From contig JAWUZG010000033.1 of the NCBI GenBank assembly GCA_036785705.1, positions 496,001-560,000 on the forward strand: DNA of 64,000 bases, given 5' to 3'. The translations under genes and the position numbers were made by a program. The notes under the pieces are model-generated. The model ran no database searches and was not told where the DNA came from. It saw only the letters and a program-made list of their open reading frames with translations. This DNA is from Acanthornis magna (lineage: Eukaryota > Chordata > Aves > Passeriformes > Acanthizidae). Positions 26,862 to 35,230 of this stretch are shown piece by piece; within the stretch, counting starts at the first letter, position 1, and each line of letters begins with the position of its first letter.

Positions 26862-29017
26862 GTGGGCTCCTCCCTACAGCCACTGCAGAGCCCTGTTGGG
26901 ACACCTCGGGTGCCGCGAGGGCAGCCAGGGATGGCAGTGACTCCTCAGGAAGGCAGGGAGGAGGGTGAGGAGCTGGACAGGAGCTGTGAGCAAAGGCAAG
27001 GCTGGTGTGCACAGAGCCTTTCCTTGGAGGAAGCCTCATGCTCACAGGTCCTCAAGATCACAGGGATTGCCACCCCACAGTGTGCTGGGAGGGCAGCAGG
27101 GCTGGGCACAAAGCAACCCAGGAGAGCCCAGGGGGTGATGGGGACAACATCTGGACAGGGATGGTGGAGGGGCTGACAAGGACTCCTTTCCTACAGACAA
27201 GGTACATGCAAAACTGCCATTGGATGTGGGCAAATGAATTCATTGGATTAATTTGGTCTCATGAGGGAAGCAGACATTGGTGGCCACCTTGGGCGCAGCG
27301 ACCATGGAGCAGCTGAGTTGAAAGTCTCTGTTGACAGGAGGGAAAGAGCCACCAAACCTTCAACCCTGGGCATGAGGAGAGCAGATGCAGCAGCTCAGGG
27401 AACTACCAGTGGGTAACGTCCCCTGGGAAAACTCTTAGGAAGGTGCTGGGGTCACTCTTGAAGCACCACTCCCTAAGGGCACAGGAACAGGCAATTGCTG
27501 AGGGTCAGAAGTGAAGTAGGTGAGGGTGGGCAGAGGTCAGGGCAGGGCTGGCAGTGGCAGGGCAGGGCCAGGGGGACAGCGAGATGGGAGTGTGCAGCCT
27601 GCAGGGACACAGCAGCAGCTGTGGGACAGCGCAGGACAAGCTGTGCTGGACATGGCCAAGGGCCCTGGCCAGGCTGGCAGTGCCCAGGAGAAGTCAAGTC
27701 TCGGTGCCCTGGGCCACAGCAGCGTCTGTGCCACCAAGGGCTGTGAGGAGACACCTTGTCCTGAGGCCCTGGGGCCTCCTGGCACAGCCCCAGCAAGGCT
27801 GGGCACTGTCACCCCCTTGTCCTGCTCTCAGCATCCTCCCCACATCCCAGTGGCCCAGCAGAGCCCTGAGCAAGGCAGGAGGGACAGGATGTGCCTTCCT
27901 CGGGGCTGGGGCTCAGGCCTTGGCCTTTCTGCTGCCTCCAGTGAGCCCAGGCTTGCTTGCTTATCTCCCTCATTCTACAATTTCAAGATGATTGCCATCT
28001 ATTTTTTTTCCCAGTTGAAAAATGCCCTTTGGAATGAACAGTTCCAGGTGGCTGTGTTGGGGTTGACCCTCTTGCCCTCCATCGGGTGGGTCCCAGCCCC
28101 CTCCTGCTCCCCTTGGGGGTCCTACTGTCTGCTTTTCCTGCTCTCTCCTACTCTCCCATTTTCCCCCCACTTCCCAGCCCCACCTCTCTTAGTTTGGGGT
28201 GGTTTTGGGGCATTCCACCCACACTTCCCCCCCTCTTCTCCTTTTTCCCACCACCCCTCTCCCTCCCTTCCTGCTCACCCCAGAGCTCTTTGCCCGCACC
28301 AGGCCCACCGGGCTCCCCCCGCACTCAGCCTCCCCCTCCCCAAATTCCACTCCCGGGGGGCACTGGGAGCAAGGGGGGTGCAGGTGGGGCCCAGACATGC
28401 CGGAGCCATGTGTCCCCCCGCTGCCAGTGCCACCCTGGCAGGATTAGGGGTACCCAAAACTCCCTCAGATGTGGGGATACCCTGCAAGCCCCTAAGGAGT
28501 GGGGTCCCCCCAGCTTCATCACCCCGAACCTTCAGCTGCCTCATCCCAGGCCCCGTCCCACCCATCCCCCTCCCCCAGACTTCATCCCACACCCCAATGC
28601 ACACCCCACCCTTCCCAGGCCCCATCCCACCCCATCCCACCCCATCCCACCCCGTCACATTTTTCCTGGCAGCTGCCACCGGGACCCCCCAAAAAACTCG
28701 CGTCTAGGGGACACCCCAACATCCCCCCAGGGGCATGTGCGACTCGCACTCGGAATCCTGCAAGATCCAAACATCCGCCCTCTCCCCCCAGCCCAAAGAA
28801 AACCCCTCCCAGCAACCAACGAAGACATTTGGGACTCGGTGCTGGAGTCTTCCAAGGCCCAAAAACTCCCCCCTCCTAAAAAGAACCCCAAGGACTGGCC
28901 AAGATATTTGGGGCGAGCTCCCCCTGTCCGGTCACCCGCGGGATGCAGGGGGGCGATGCTCCCGGGGCCGAGGGCTGCGGACACAGAGAGCGATGGACGC
29001 GCGTGACAACTCCTTCT
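26862..29017. other. GC-rich non-coding sequence
   Basis: No recognisable coding region. Both strands have long open frames (for example 27,520-28,707 plus, 395 codons), explained by high GC and scarce stop codons. Translations are Pro/Gly/Ser-rich and the alternative frames are equally open. The right part (about 28,540-28,670) is C-rich, with repeated CCCATCCCACC units. Sequence upstream of the olfactory-receptor break does not resemble a receptor in any frame. Confidence 0.55.
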
Positions 29018-29212
29018 GCAGCTTCTCTTTCTGCTCCTCTATCCCTCCTCTACCTCCCACTCCTCCTCCTTTATGTCTCCTCCCCGCCCTGCTCCTGCTC
29101 CTCCACCTCCTCCATCCCTCCTTCCCCCACTGCGCTTTCTCCTTTTCTGTACCTCCTCCTCCTCTCCTGCCCTCTCCTCCTCCTGCTCCTCCTCCTTCTC
29201 CTCCTCCTGTTC
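29018..29212. repeat. Polypyrimidine (TCC/CTC) tract
   Basis: Almost 200 bases of C and T dominated by CTC, TCC and CTCCTG triplet units. Such tracts can form triplex structures and slip during replication. The complementary strand gives an Arg/Glu/Gly-rich open frame (29,071-29,259) that should not be read as a protein. Confidence 0.85.
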
Positions 29213-29615
29213 TTTGGCACTCCCATTCCAGCTTTGTCTGACATCACCCCCGGGGCCATCCCGTGCTCAGCAGAGCATCCTGTGCTCTGTCAGCCCTCTC
29301 TGCTGCTTAGGGAAGGATTTGGGATTTATCCCGGGCACACACACTGATCCTCACCCCAAACTGCCCTGCTCCCATTGCTGTCCCCTGGGCGCTGGGCAGG
29401 TGCTGTCCCAGGGGAACCAGGGACACAAAGGAAGCCAACTCCAGCCCAGCTGCCCGGGCTGATCCAGACGAGCCCCAGGGACAAGGTCCTGCAGAGCCCC
29501 ACGGAGCCCTGGGCTCCTCCCTGGGAACGAGCTGTGTTGTGGCTGCCCCAGCGGCCACAGCGAGTCCTGGAGCTCCCCCAGCGCTGCTGCAGCAGGACCC
29601 AGGTGCCACCTTCTG

Positions 29616-29912
29616 TGCCAGGCCCTGCCCAGGGGCCATCAGATCCATTGGCTCCGTGCAAAGGGGCAAGACAAGAAGAACGGATTGGAGGCAGCCCCCA
29701 AGGACCTCGAGCAAATTGTTCAGGAACATGCAGACCTTGAGCTGACGTGTGCAAAGCTGCAGCTGGCAGAGTTCTGTGGTGCAGGAGACCCAGCACGGGA
29801 AGAGGAGACCTACAAGGTGCTGCAGGAGAAACACCCTGAGGCTCAAAGGCCATCGTGCCCTGAATCTCTGCCGGAGAAAGTTCTTCGTCTCTGGGAAGAG
29901 ATCCCGGGATAA
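29616..29912 (+). CDS. Unrecognised short open frame, possible exon relic
   Basis: A plus-strand frame runs through IHWLRAKGQDKKN, then from the Met at 29,685 (MEAAPKDLEQIVQEH...) to a TAA at 29,910-29,912. Unlike the surrounding GC-rich frames its translation is a balanced, charged, helix-like sequence (DLELTCAKLQLAEFCGAG, then REEETYKVLQEKHPEAQ and EKVLRLWEEIPG), which looks more like real protein. I do not recognise the family. No convincing splice sites or promoter frame it. About 80 bases after the stop an LTR fragment begins, carrying an AATAAA at 30,071. It may be a relic exon or chance. Confidence 0.25.
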   Translation, partial: CQALPRGHQIHWLRAKGQDKKNGLEAAPKDLEQIVQEHADLELTCAKLQLAEFCGAGDPAREEETYKVLQEKHPEAQRPSCPESLPEKVLRLWEEIPG

Positions 29913-29989
29913 GGCAAAAGCAAAGTTCATGGCTGGTGACAAGATTCCCGTGCAGAGAGAGCAGAGGAGGGACTGCGGGCGGAGGCTGG

Positions 29990-30155
29990 GAGCCCGGGAG
30001 GAGGGAGGGGTGGGGAGGGTGTTTTTAGGGTTTGTTTTAGTTCTCCTTCTCCTACTGGGATTTCTTTAGAAATAAATTCCATTACTTTCCCCAGCTTGGG
30101 TTTCTTGTGTACCTGATGGTGAGCAGTGAGTGACTTCTCCCTGCCCTTAGCCCAG
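29990..30155 (+). mobile_element. LTR fragment (R/U5 part), same family as solo LTR
   Basis: The phrase GGGTGTTTTTAGGGTTTG, then TTCTCCTTCTCCTACTGGGATTT, AATAAATTCCATTACTTTCCCC and GAGTGACTTCTCCCTGCCCTTA, corresponds to the R/U5 section of the bird LTR family represented by the copy at 4,230-5,295, here in plus orientation. The poly(A) signal AATAAA is intact at 30,071-30,076. Both the U3 and the terminal CA end are missing, so this is an internal LTR fragment. Confidence 0.7.
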
Positions 30156-31184
30156 CCCAGGAGCCTTTCCTGCTGTGTTCTGTGTCCTGCACCTGTGAGG
30201 AGAGTGCCAGAGCGGCTCTGGTGGCACCGGGCACCCGGCCAGGGCCAGTCCAGTCCAATAATCCCTGCCATTCATTCCCTGCACTCCATCCTGAAGCGGC
30301 TGCAGGGCGGGTCCGGCTGCGTGGGCAGGCAGCTCCAGAAGCACCAACTGCGCCAAACGAGACAGAAGGAGGAGGCAGGGGGTGCCGGGGGGTGAATCTC
30401 CTTCCTCCGAGCCGGCAAGGACAGGAGGGACAGACTGGAGAAAAGGAAACAGGAGAGGGGGGACGAGCTGAGGGACGAGGGAAGCTGCAGGAATGCAGGG
30501 GCACCTGGGAATTTAGTTTTCCAAATCTCTGGGGTGAAAGGAAGCGCTGTGAAATCCGTCATGGAAAAGAAAGGAGAAATAGCGATTGATGGAAATCGAC
30601 TCAGTTTATCCCTGTGGATTGCAAAGCTGACAGACGCCGAGCGCCGGCGGACACGCGTCACCGATGTCACGTCCCAAGGGATCAGAGCTCCGTCTGGTGG
30701 GGCTGGAAGCTCCGTCCAGCAGCTCCATTCCCGCCCCCAAAGCTCAGGCTGGACCGTGGGGTCTGGGACACAGCCCCGTGCTGGGGGCAGAGCCGCTGCT
30801 GGGGCCATCGCTGTGTCCAGGGCATCCTTTATGTCCCTCGTGCAGCTCCGAGCTCCCGAGGGCTCCCCGAGGCTTTCTGGGGCTGTCCCTCCTCCCCAAA
30901 TCTGTTGGGTTTAATGGCCGAGTGCGGCACCCCGTGCCCTGTGGCAGCAGCCGGTGCCGGGCCACAGCCCCGGGAGCCGAGCTAATGCCCGGCCGTGCCC
31001 GGGAGGGGCTGAGGGCAGGGGGAGTTCATAAGGCACCCCCAGCAGCCCTCGCTGTGCTGAAAAGGTATTTTAGCGCATAGGGGTGATTTCCTGGGGTTTC
31101 GGGGCTCCGTGGGGTTGCGGCGGCGGCAGCGGGACCGGCGGGGCCCGGCCCGTGGGGGCGGCCGGGGTTGAAAAGTGCGCGGCG
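30156..31184. other. GC-rich, CpG-rich non-coding sequence
   Basis: No gene recognised. GC and CpG content rise from about 30,640 into the island at 31,080-32,190. A TTCATAAGGCAC motif near 31,024 could pass for a weak TATA box, but nothing downstream supports a transcript. Long overlapping frames on all strands are composition artefacts. Confidence 0.5.
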
Positions 31185-31440
31185 GCGCCAGCGCGGTGCG
31201 TGAGGGCTGAGCGGAGCTGGGTGGGAACAGCCCCCGGAACCCCCCCGGTGCCCGAGGGCTGAGCGGAGCTGTTGGGAACAACCCCCGGAACCCCCCGGTG
31301 CCCGAGGGCTGAGCGGAGCTGGGTGGGAACAGCCCCCGGAACCCCCCGGTGCGTGAGGGCTGAGCGGAGCTGGGTGGGAACAGCCCCCGGAACCCTCCGG
31401 TGCCCGAGGGCTGAGCGGAGCTGGGTGGGATCACCCCGCT
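31185..31440. repeat. 51-bp GC-rich tandem repeat, about 5 copies
   Basis: The unit reads GAGGGCTGAGCGGAGCTGGG, then TGGGAACAGCCCCCGGAACC and a CCCCGGTG(C) junction. The GAGCGG anchor occurs at 31,209, 31,261, 31,311, 31,362 and 31,413, spacings of 52, 50, 51 and 51 bases. Copies differ by a few substitutions and small indels; copy 2 has GTTGGGAACAACC. The repeat lies inside a CpG island and accounts for repetitive open frames on both strands. Confidence 0.9.
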
Positions 31441-31559
31441 CGTCTCCGCCGCTCGAAGCCCTTCCCCGGCTCCGGCTGCCGCCGCCGCTCGGCCCCGGCT
31501 CGGTCCCGGGGGTCGCCGCTCGTCGCGACTCTGGAGGGGTCGATCCGAGCCGCGCCCCT

Positions 31560-31920
31560 CCCGTTCCTCGCTGCGGCTCTTTCGGTGACACGGAGCAGCC
31601 GAAACCCCCCGGTGCCGCCCCGACGGTCCCTCGGTGCAGCTTTTTTAGTCGCAGGCAGCGGCCACTCCCGGTGCTGTTCTTTTATAATTTTTTCTCTGAA
31701 TCTCTATATTTTATTCTATTCGCACCTCCCATCCCACGCCCCTCCGCCGCGGCTCTTTCACCGCCGCCGCTGCTCGCCGGTCTCTCGGTGCAGCTCTTCA
31801 GTGGCACGGCCGGCAGAGACGCCCCTCAGTGCGGCTCTTTGATTGTATTTTATTCTTTTCTCTGTCTTTTCTGTCGTTCGCACCTCGCCCGTCCCGCGGA
31901 GCGACTCCTTCAGGGTCCCG
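31560..31920. repeat. Imperfect repeats around CGGCTCTTT motifs
   Basis: The motif GCGGCTCTTT occurs near 31,573, 31,750 and 31,832, and CTCGGTGCAGCT near 31,631 and 31,784. Two T-rich patches ending in TTCGCACCTC (about 31,700-31,730 and 31,850-31,886) are also related. This suggests an old, diverged duplication of 80-180 bases within the CpG island. No function is evident. Confidence 0.5.
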
Positions 31921-32189
31921 GGGCGGCACAAAGCCCTCGGGGCAGCTCCAAAGGGCCCCGCCCGCGGCCGCTCCCCGAGGCCTCCCCGCTGCTCGCGGGG
32001 ATCGGACACCGCCGGCGGCCCCGGCCCTTCTTGTTCTTCTTGTTCTCCTTGCTCCTGCCGGGATTCAGCCCCCGCCGCCGCCCGGCTCCTTCTGCCGGCC
32101 CTGCCCGGCACGGAGCGGCGCTGCCGCTGACGGGGCCGGAGCGCGGCTGCGACACGACTGCCCCGCGCCTCGGGACCGGGCCGGGGAGT

Positions 32190-32605
32190 GACCGCACGGG
32201 TGGGGAGGGACCCCCGCTGGACAGGAGAGGGACTGAGCCCATGGGAGGGACCCCCGCTGGACAGGGCAGGGAGTGACCCCATGGGAGGGATCCCACGCCG
32301 GAGCAGGGGAAGGATTCCTGCCCCTGAGGGGAAGCAGCGGCAGGAACTGACCGTGACTCCCATCCCTTCTCTCTGCACCGCTGGGCAGAGCACGGAGGGA
32401 GCTGGGGATAAAGTGAAGTCTGTGAAGGGGAAAGAGGTCGGGAGAAGGTGTTTTTCAGGATTTATTTTATTCCTCACTCTCCTGTTCTGATTTGCTGAGT
32501 CCCAAATTCAGTTCATTTCCCCACGTCGGGGCTGTTGTGCCCGTGATGGCAATCCCTGAGTGACCTCACCCTTCCCTTATCCCGACTCACAAGGACTCGG
32601 ATTTG
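32190..32605 (+). mobile_element. ERV LTR fragment, plus strand
   Basis: It shows the U3 pattern of the same LTR family as the copy at 4,230-5,295: repeated CCGCTGGACAG and CCCATGGGAGGGA blocks, ACGCCGGAGCAGGGGAAGG, CAGGAACTGACCGTGACTCC, then GAGAAGGTGTTTTTCAGGAT, CTCTCCTGTTCTGATTTGCTG and CCCGTGATGGCAATCCCTGAG. The position where other copies have AATAAA reads GAGTCCCAAATTC here, so the poly(A) signal is lost. The 5' end and the terminal CA end are not visible. Confidence 0.75.
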
Positions 32606-33267
32606 TTTCAATTCCGTGGAATTGACTGTGATTTGGGGCAGCCACAGCAAAGCAGCTGGAAACCACAGGGGGCTTGAGAGGGACTAAAGCAGGGCAGGAG
32701 TTGAGGCTGCCCCGAGGGAACTCTTCCAACACGAACCTTCGTGGGGTCTTTCTACGGGAATTTTATTGAACTTTTACACTCACCATTACAAATCAGAATG
32801 AAAAGTGGAGCTGAGCTTTCAACTGGAAATGAAGGAATCCAACGTGTGCTCTGGGACCTCTGCAACCTCAAGTTGTTACTTGATACTTTAGTTTCGGAAA
32901 TATTCAGCCTCACAGCATCAATGTCTCTCTCAGCCGACTGGTTTCTGGCTCAGACTCAGCTCAGAGATCGGACAAGAAACTCTAAGCCCCATCAGAACAA
33001 ACCCTGCCGTTATTTCCTTTTTTTATAGTAATGTTATGCTATTTTATTGTATATTCTATTTTACTTTTATTTTTGCTTTTATTTCTGTTTTTTTCTCCTT
33101 CTATAAAATCGTGGTTTTGCTCGACTTCACCCACACATAGCCTTTGTTGTCCTCCCAGAGGTTTGTGGTGAGTTGCTGCCTCACTGGTTCTCCCCCAGAA
33201 ACCAATGAAATTAATCAAAATAATGATGAATTTTTGAACTCTTTCTGCTGCAGTTTCCAGAAGGCCC
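32606..33267. other. Mixed-composition spacer, possible LTR relic
   Basis: Composition falls from GC-rich to AT-rich here. On the minus strand a TTCAATAAAATTCCCG motif (about 32,756-32,772) followed by GTAGAAAGACCCCACGAAGG could be an R/U5 end of another LTR. A T-rich zone (33,017-33,100) and TATAAAATCGTGG (33,101-33,113) follow on the plus strand. I find no paired ends or target duplication, so this stays unassigned. Confidence 0.35.
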
Positions 33268-33914
33268 TGTTATAAATGAATTCACAAGCTGAAATTTTAG
33301 CAACATAATATTGAACATTTATTAATAGAGCAAAGGCAAAAACAGCACTGGGCGCTTAGCAATTTTGCCAGAGGCACAATCCGTTCATTTTACTGTGAAC
33401 TTAAGTACTTTCTTTAACTGTTACATATTGATTAAGCCTAGAAGGTAATTTACACTTCACTCAACTCTCCCCCCTCTGGTCCCTGCCCCCTTCTGCTAGC
33501 TCGGCGCCTGTCTTGGAGTCTTGGATCCTCTGGATTGCCTCAGAACTGAAGGCAGAAATCCTCCCGTGTATGTTTCCTCAGTTCCAACTTAATTTGTAGT
33601 TGACAGTTCCTTTGGGAGGTGTGACTCAAGAGAACAGACTTCCTGGGATGCCTGTGGTTATCTTCTTTGTTTCTTTAAGATGTCTTGATCCCTGGCTCTG
33701 TGGTTTATCAGTTTAAAAGACATTTATTACCATGTATTTATTACTACATTTTCTAACATATTACAACTATTTCGAAGTTACAATTCACCCTAACCTTGTT
33801 TCTACTTAATTATATTTTATCTTAACACTATTTTTTTACACAGTACATTATCACTTGTAACTGTTAAATTCATGTATGCGAAAGCCAGCATTTATCATTC
33901 ACTCATTTATCACA
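33268..33914 (-). mobile_element. ERV LTR with terminal inverted repeats
   Basis: Ends are well defined: plus strand starts TGTTATAAATG and ends CATTTATCACA, so the 11-base termini are inverted copies differing at one base. Flanking 5-mers are GGCCC (33,263-33,267) and GTCCC (33,915-33,919), a target duplication with one mismatch. The minus strand is sense: AATAAA (from CATTTATTAATAG near 33,320) lies close to the 33,268 end. At 647 bp with no internal genes this is a solo LTR. It sits directly against a degraded copy of the MHC class I-like promoter, so it entered that duplicated region. I recognise the GAACATTTATTAATAGAGC phrase as songbird ERV sequence. Confidence 0.75.
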
Positions 33915-33998
33915 GTCCCGGGATATCACAGTCCCCGATATCCCAGACGGGGCCGGGAGGGGGTCCCGGTGCCGGGGGCACTCAGCGGTCGCTGGGTG

Positions 33999-34043
33999 GA
34001 TCCCGATGGCGCAGGTTGGGAGACACGACAGTGCCCGAGGGAG
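33999..34043 (-). promoter_or_regulatory. Degraded second copy of MHC-like promoter segment
   Basis: GATCCCGATGGCGCAGGTTG followed by GGAGACACGACAGTGCCCGAGG closely matches 34,911-34,957 (GATCCCGGCGGCGCAGGTTG, then GGAGAGACCAAAGCC...GTGCCCGAGG). The copy lacks the ISRE-like core and, further in, the CRE and CCAAT elements. It is a partial duplicate of the upstream flank of the class I-like promoter, cut short by the neighbouring LTR. No exon follows it. Confidence 0.65.
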
Positions 34044-34059
34044 CGCGGGGGGCGGGGGA

Positions 34060-34690
34060 AGAGGGGGTGCAAGGGATTATCGGTGCAGGATAAGGGGGCT
34101 CAGGGGGGTCTCCGTGCCGGGGATGGAGGTGCAGGGGGTCCCCGTGCACGGCAGTGGGGGGTTCACACCTGGGTATGGGGGTGCAAGGAGGTCCCAGTGC
34201 CGGGAATGGGGGGGCAAGTGGTCCTGTTGTCGGGGCACGGGGGGCAGTGGGGGTCCCTGGCCCCGAAATAATTTCAGGGGTGTCCCAGGGCCCAGAAATG
34301 GTGGATCAGGGGGTTTGCTGGGACGGGGAATGTGGGTTTAGGGAAGTCCCCTTCCCGGGAATGGGGGTTCAGGGAGGTCCCGGTGCCCGAGAATGGAGGT
34401 TCAAAGAGGTCCCCATGCCAGGAATGGGGGTTCAGGGACGTCCTCGTGCTAGATAAGAGGGAACAGCGTGTCCCGGTGCTGGGTAGGGGGATGCAGGGGG
34501 TCACAGTACATAGGAATGGCAGTTCTGGGGTATTCAGGGAGATCCCGGGACTAGATAAGGGGGAACATGGGGGTTCTGGCGCTGGGGAAGGGGATGCAGG
34601 GGGGTCACAGTACTCAGGAATGGGGGTGGAGGGTGTTCTAGTACCTGGAAATGGAAGTTCAGGGAGTTCCCAGCGCCCAGGAATTGCGGT
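34060..34690. repeat. G-rich minisatellite in presumed intron 1
   Basis: Diverged units of roughly 29-34 bases, of the form GAATGGGGGTTCAGGGAGGTC followed by CCGGTGCC, recur across the stretch (AATGG anchors at about 34,295, 34,327, 34,358, 34,392 and 34,421). It lies immediately downstream (minus sense) of the leader-exon donor site, where class I intron 1 would be. Runs of four to six G could form quadruplexes. No class I alpha-1 exon is visible inside it. Confidence 0.75.
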
Positions 34691-34723
34691 GTGAGGGTTC
34701 CCGGTGCCGGGGGTCCCACTCAC

Positions 34724-34792
34724 CTCTGGCTGTCCCTTCCCCGTGTCCCACAGGAGCCCCAGGAATGTTCCCAGCCCCAGCGCTGGAGCCAA
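34724..34792 (-). pseudogene. MHC class I-like leader exon (exon 1) remnant
   Basis: On the minus strand the 23 codons read LAPALGLGTFLGLLWDTGKG and then QPE, followed by a perfect splice donor, GAG|GTGAGTGGG (intron from 34,723). The APALGLG..LGLL core matches songbird MHC class I signal peptides as I remember them. Class I exon 1 encodes the leader that sends the heavy chain into the endoplasmic reticulum. Two defects show: the expected ATG is TTG, and the exon ends in phase 0 whereas class I exon 1 normally ends in phase 1, implying a small indel. The hydrophobic core is also interrupted by WDTGKG. No alpha-1, alpha-2, alpha-3 or membrane exons are found downstream to 33,900 or anywhere else in the window. 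I infer a pseudogene fragment. Confidence 0.65.
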
Positions 34793-35230
34793 GGCGCTGC
34801 TCCGCCGCGGCCCCGCCCCCAGAGCCGCCTCCGGCCCCGCGATTGGCGCCGCTCTTTCCTGCCCGCCAATGGCAGCTTCAGTTGTTCCTGACGTCATCGG
34901 ACGCCGGGCAGATCCCGGCGGCGCAGGTTGGGAGAGACCAAAGCCAAAGTGCCCGAGGAGGGGAGAGGGGAATTCCGGGAATTCCGGGAATTCCGGGGAA
35001 TTCACCTGGATCCCCTCCTGGGATCCCTCTGGGACCCTCCACGGCCACGCACTGCGGGACCCCCGGGCCGGGCGGTGCTGAACTCGCGGGGCCCTGCGCT
35101 CAAGCTCTGCCCGGAACTCGCTGCGCTCGGCCCAAAGCGGGAGAAGCATTCGGATCCAGCTGTTCCTGCGCCTGCGGGTCCCCATCCGCGACGGAGCAGG
35201 ACTGGGCGCTGTGACCCCGATCCCTGACTC
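34790..35230. promoter_or_regulatory. CpG island at MHC-like promoter
   Basis: CpG density is high from the GC box through the region upstream of the kB repeats (for example CGCTCGGCCCAAAGCGGG near 35,124). This overlaps the class I-like promoter and fits a housekeeping-plus-inducible promoter of that family. Confidence 0.6.
34809..35003 (-). promoter_or_regulatory. MHC class I-like promoter (kB, ISRE-like, X2/Y, CCAAT, GC box)
   Basis: Read on the minus strand towards the leader exon, elements come in the order known for MHC class I genes. First, four 9-bp tandem GGGAATTCC-type NF-kB sites (35,003-34,967). Second, an ISRE-like site (34,949-34,938) where both GAAA cores have become CAAA on the plus strand. 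Third, an X2/CRE box TGACGTCA (34,896-34,889), preceded by GATG as in X1 boxes. Fourth, a Y-box ATTGG (34,870-34,866), 18 bases after the CRE, the X-Y spacing expected for RFX/CREB/NF-Y binding. Last come a second CCAAT (34,846-34,842) and a GC box (34,820-34,809). The X1 body matches only loosely and I cannot place an S box. Confidence 0.65.

Larger units (their letters stand above)
30640..32190. promoter_or_regulatory. CpG island
   Basis: This stretch is dense in undepleted CpG, for example GCGGCGGCAGCGGGACCGG near 31,117 and CGCCGGCGGCCCCGGCCC near 32,010, unlike most of the window. Islands of this kind usually mark promoters, but no coding exon can be tied to this one. Part of the CpG content comes from a tandem repeat (31,185-31,440). 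Methylation-free status cannot be judged from sequence. Confidence 0.6.

Noticed and set aside
27520..28707. 395-codon plus-strand open frame
   Set aside because: Same reason: stop-poor GC-rich DNA, no domain, other frames open at once, and the C-terminal part translates a C-rich simple repeat.
31272..32276. 334-codon plus-strand frame with repeated GTAPGTPRCPRAERSW units
   Set aside because: The repeats come from the 51-bp tandem DNA repeat, which is open in several frames on both strands.
34724..35003. MHC class II B alternative for the X2/Y promoter
   Set aside because: Class II promoters also carry X and Y boxes, but the kB and ISRE-like sites upstream and the APALGLG leader fit class I better. 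No class II leader or domain exon is visible.
34274..35185. 303-codon minus-strand frame covering the MHC-like leader
   Set aside because: The frame reads through promoter, leader exon, donor site and intronic minisatellite. Only the 23-codon leader segment has meaning.
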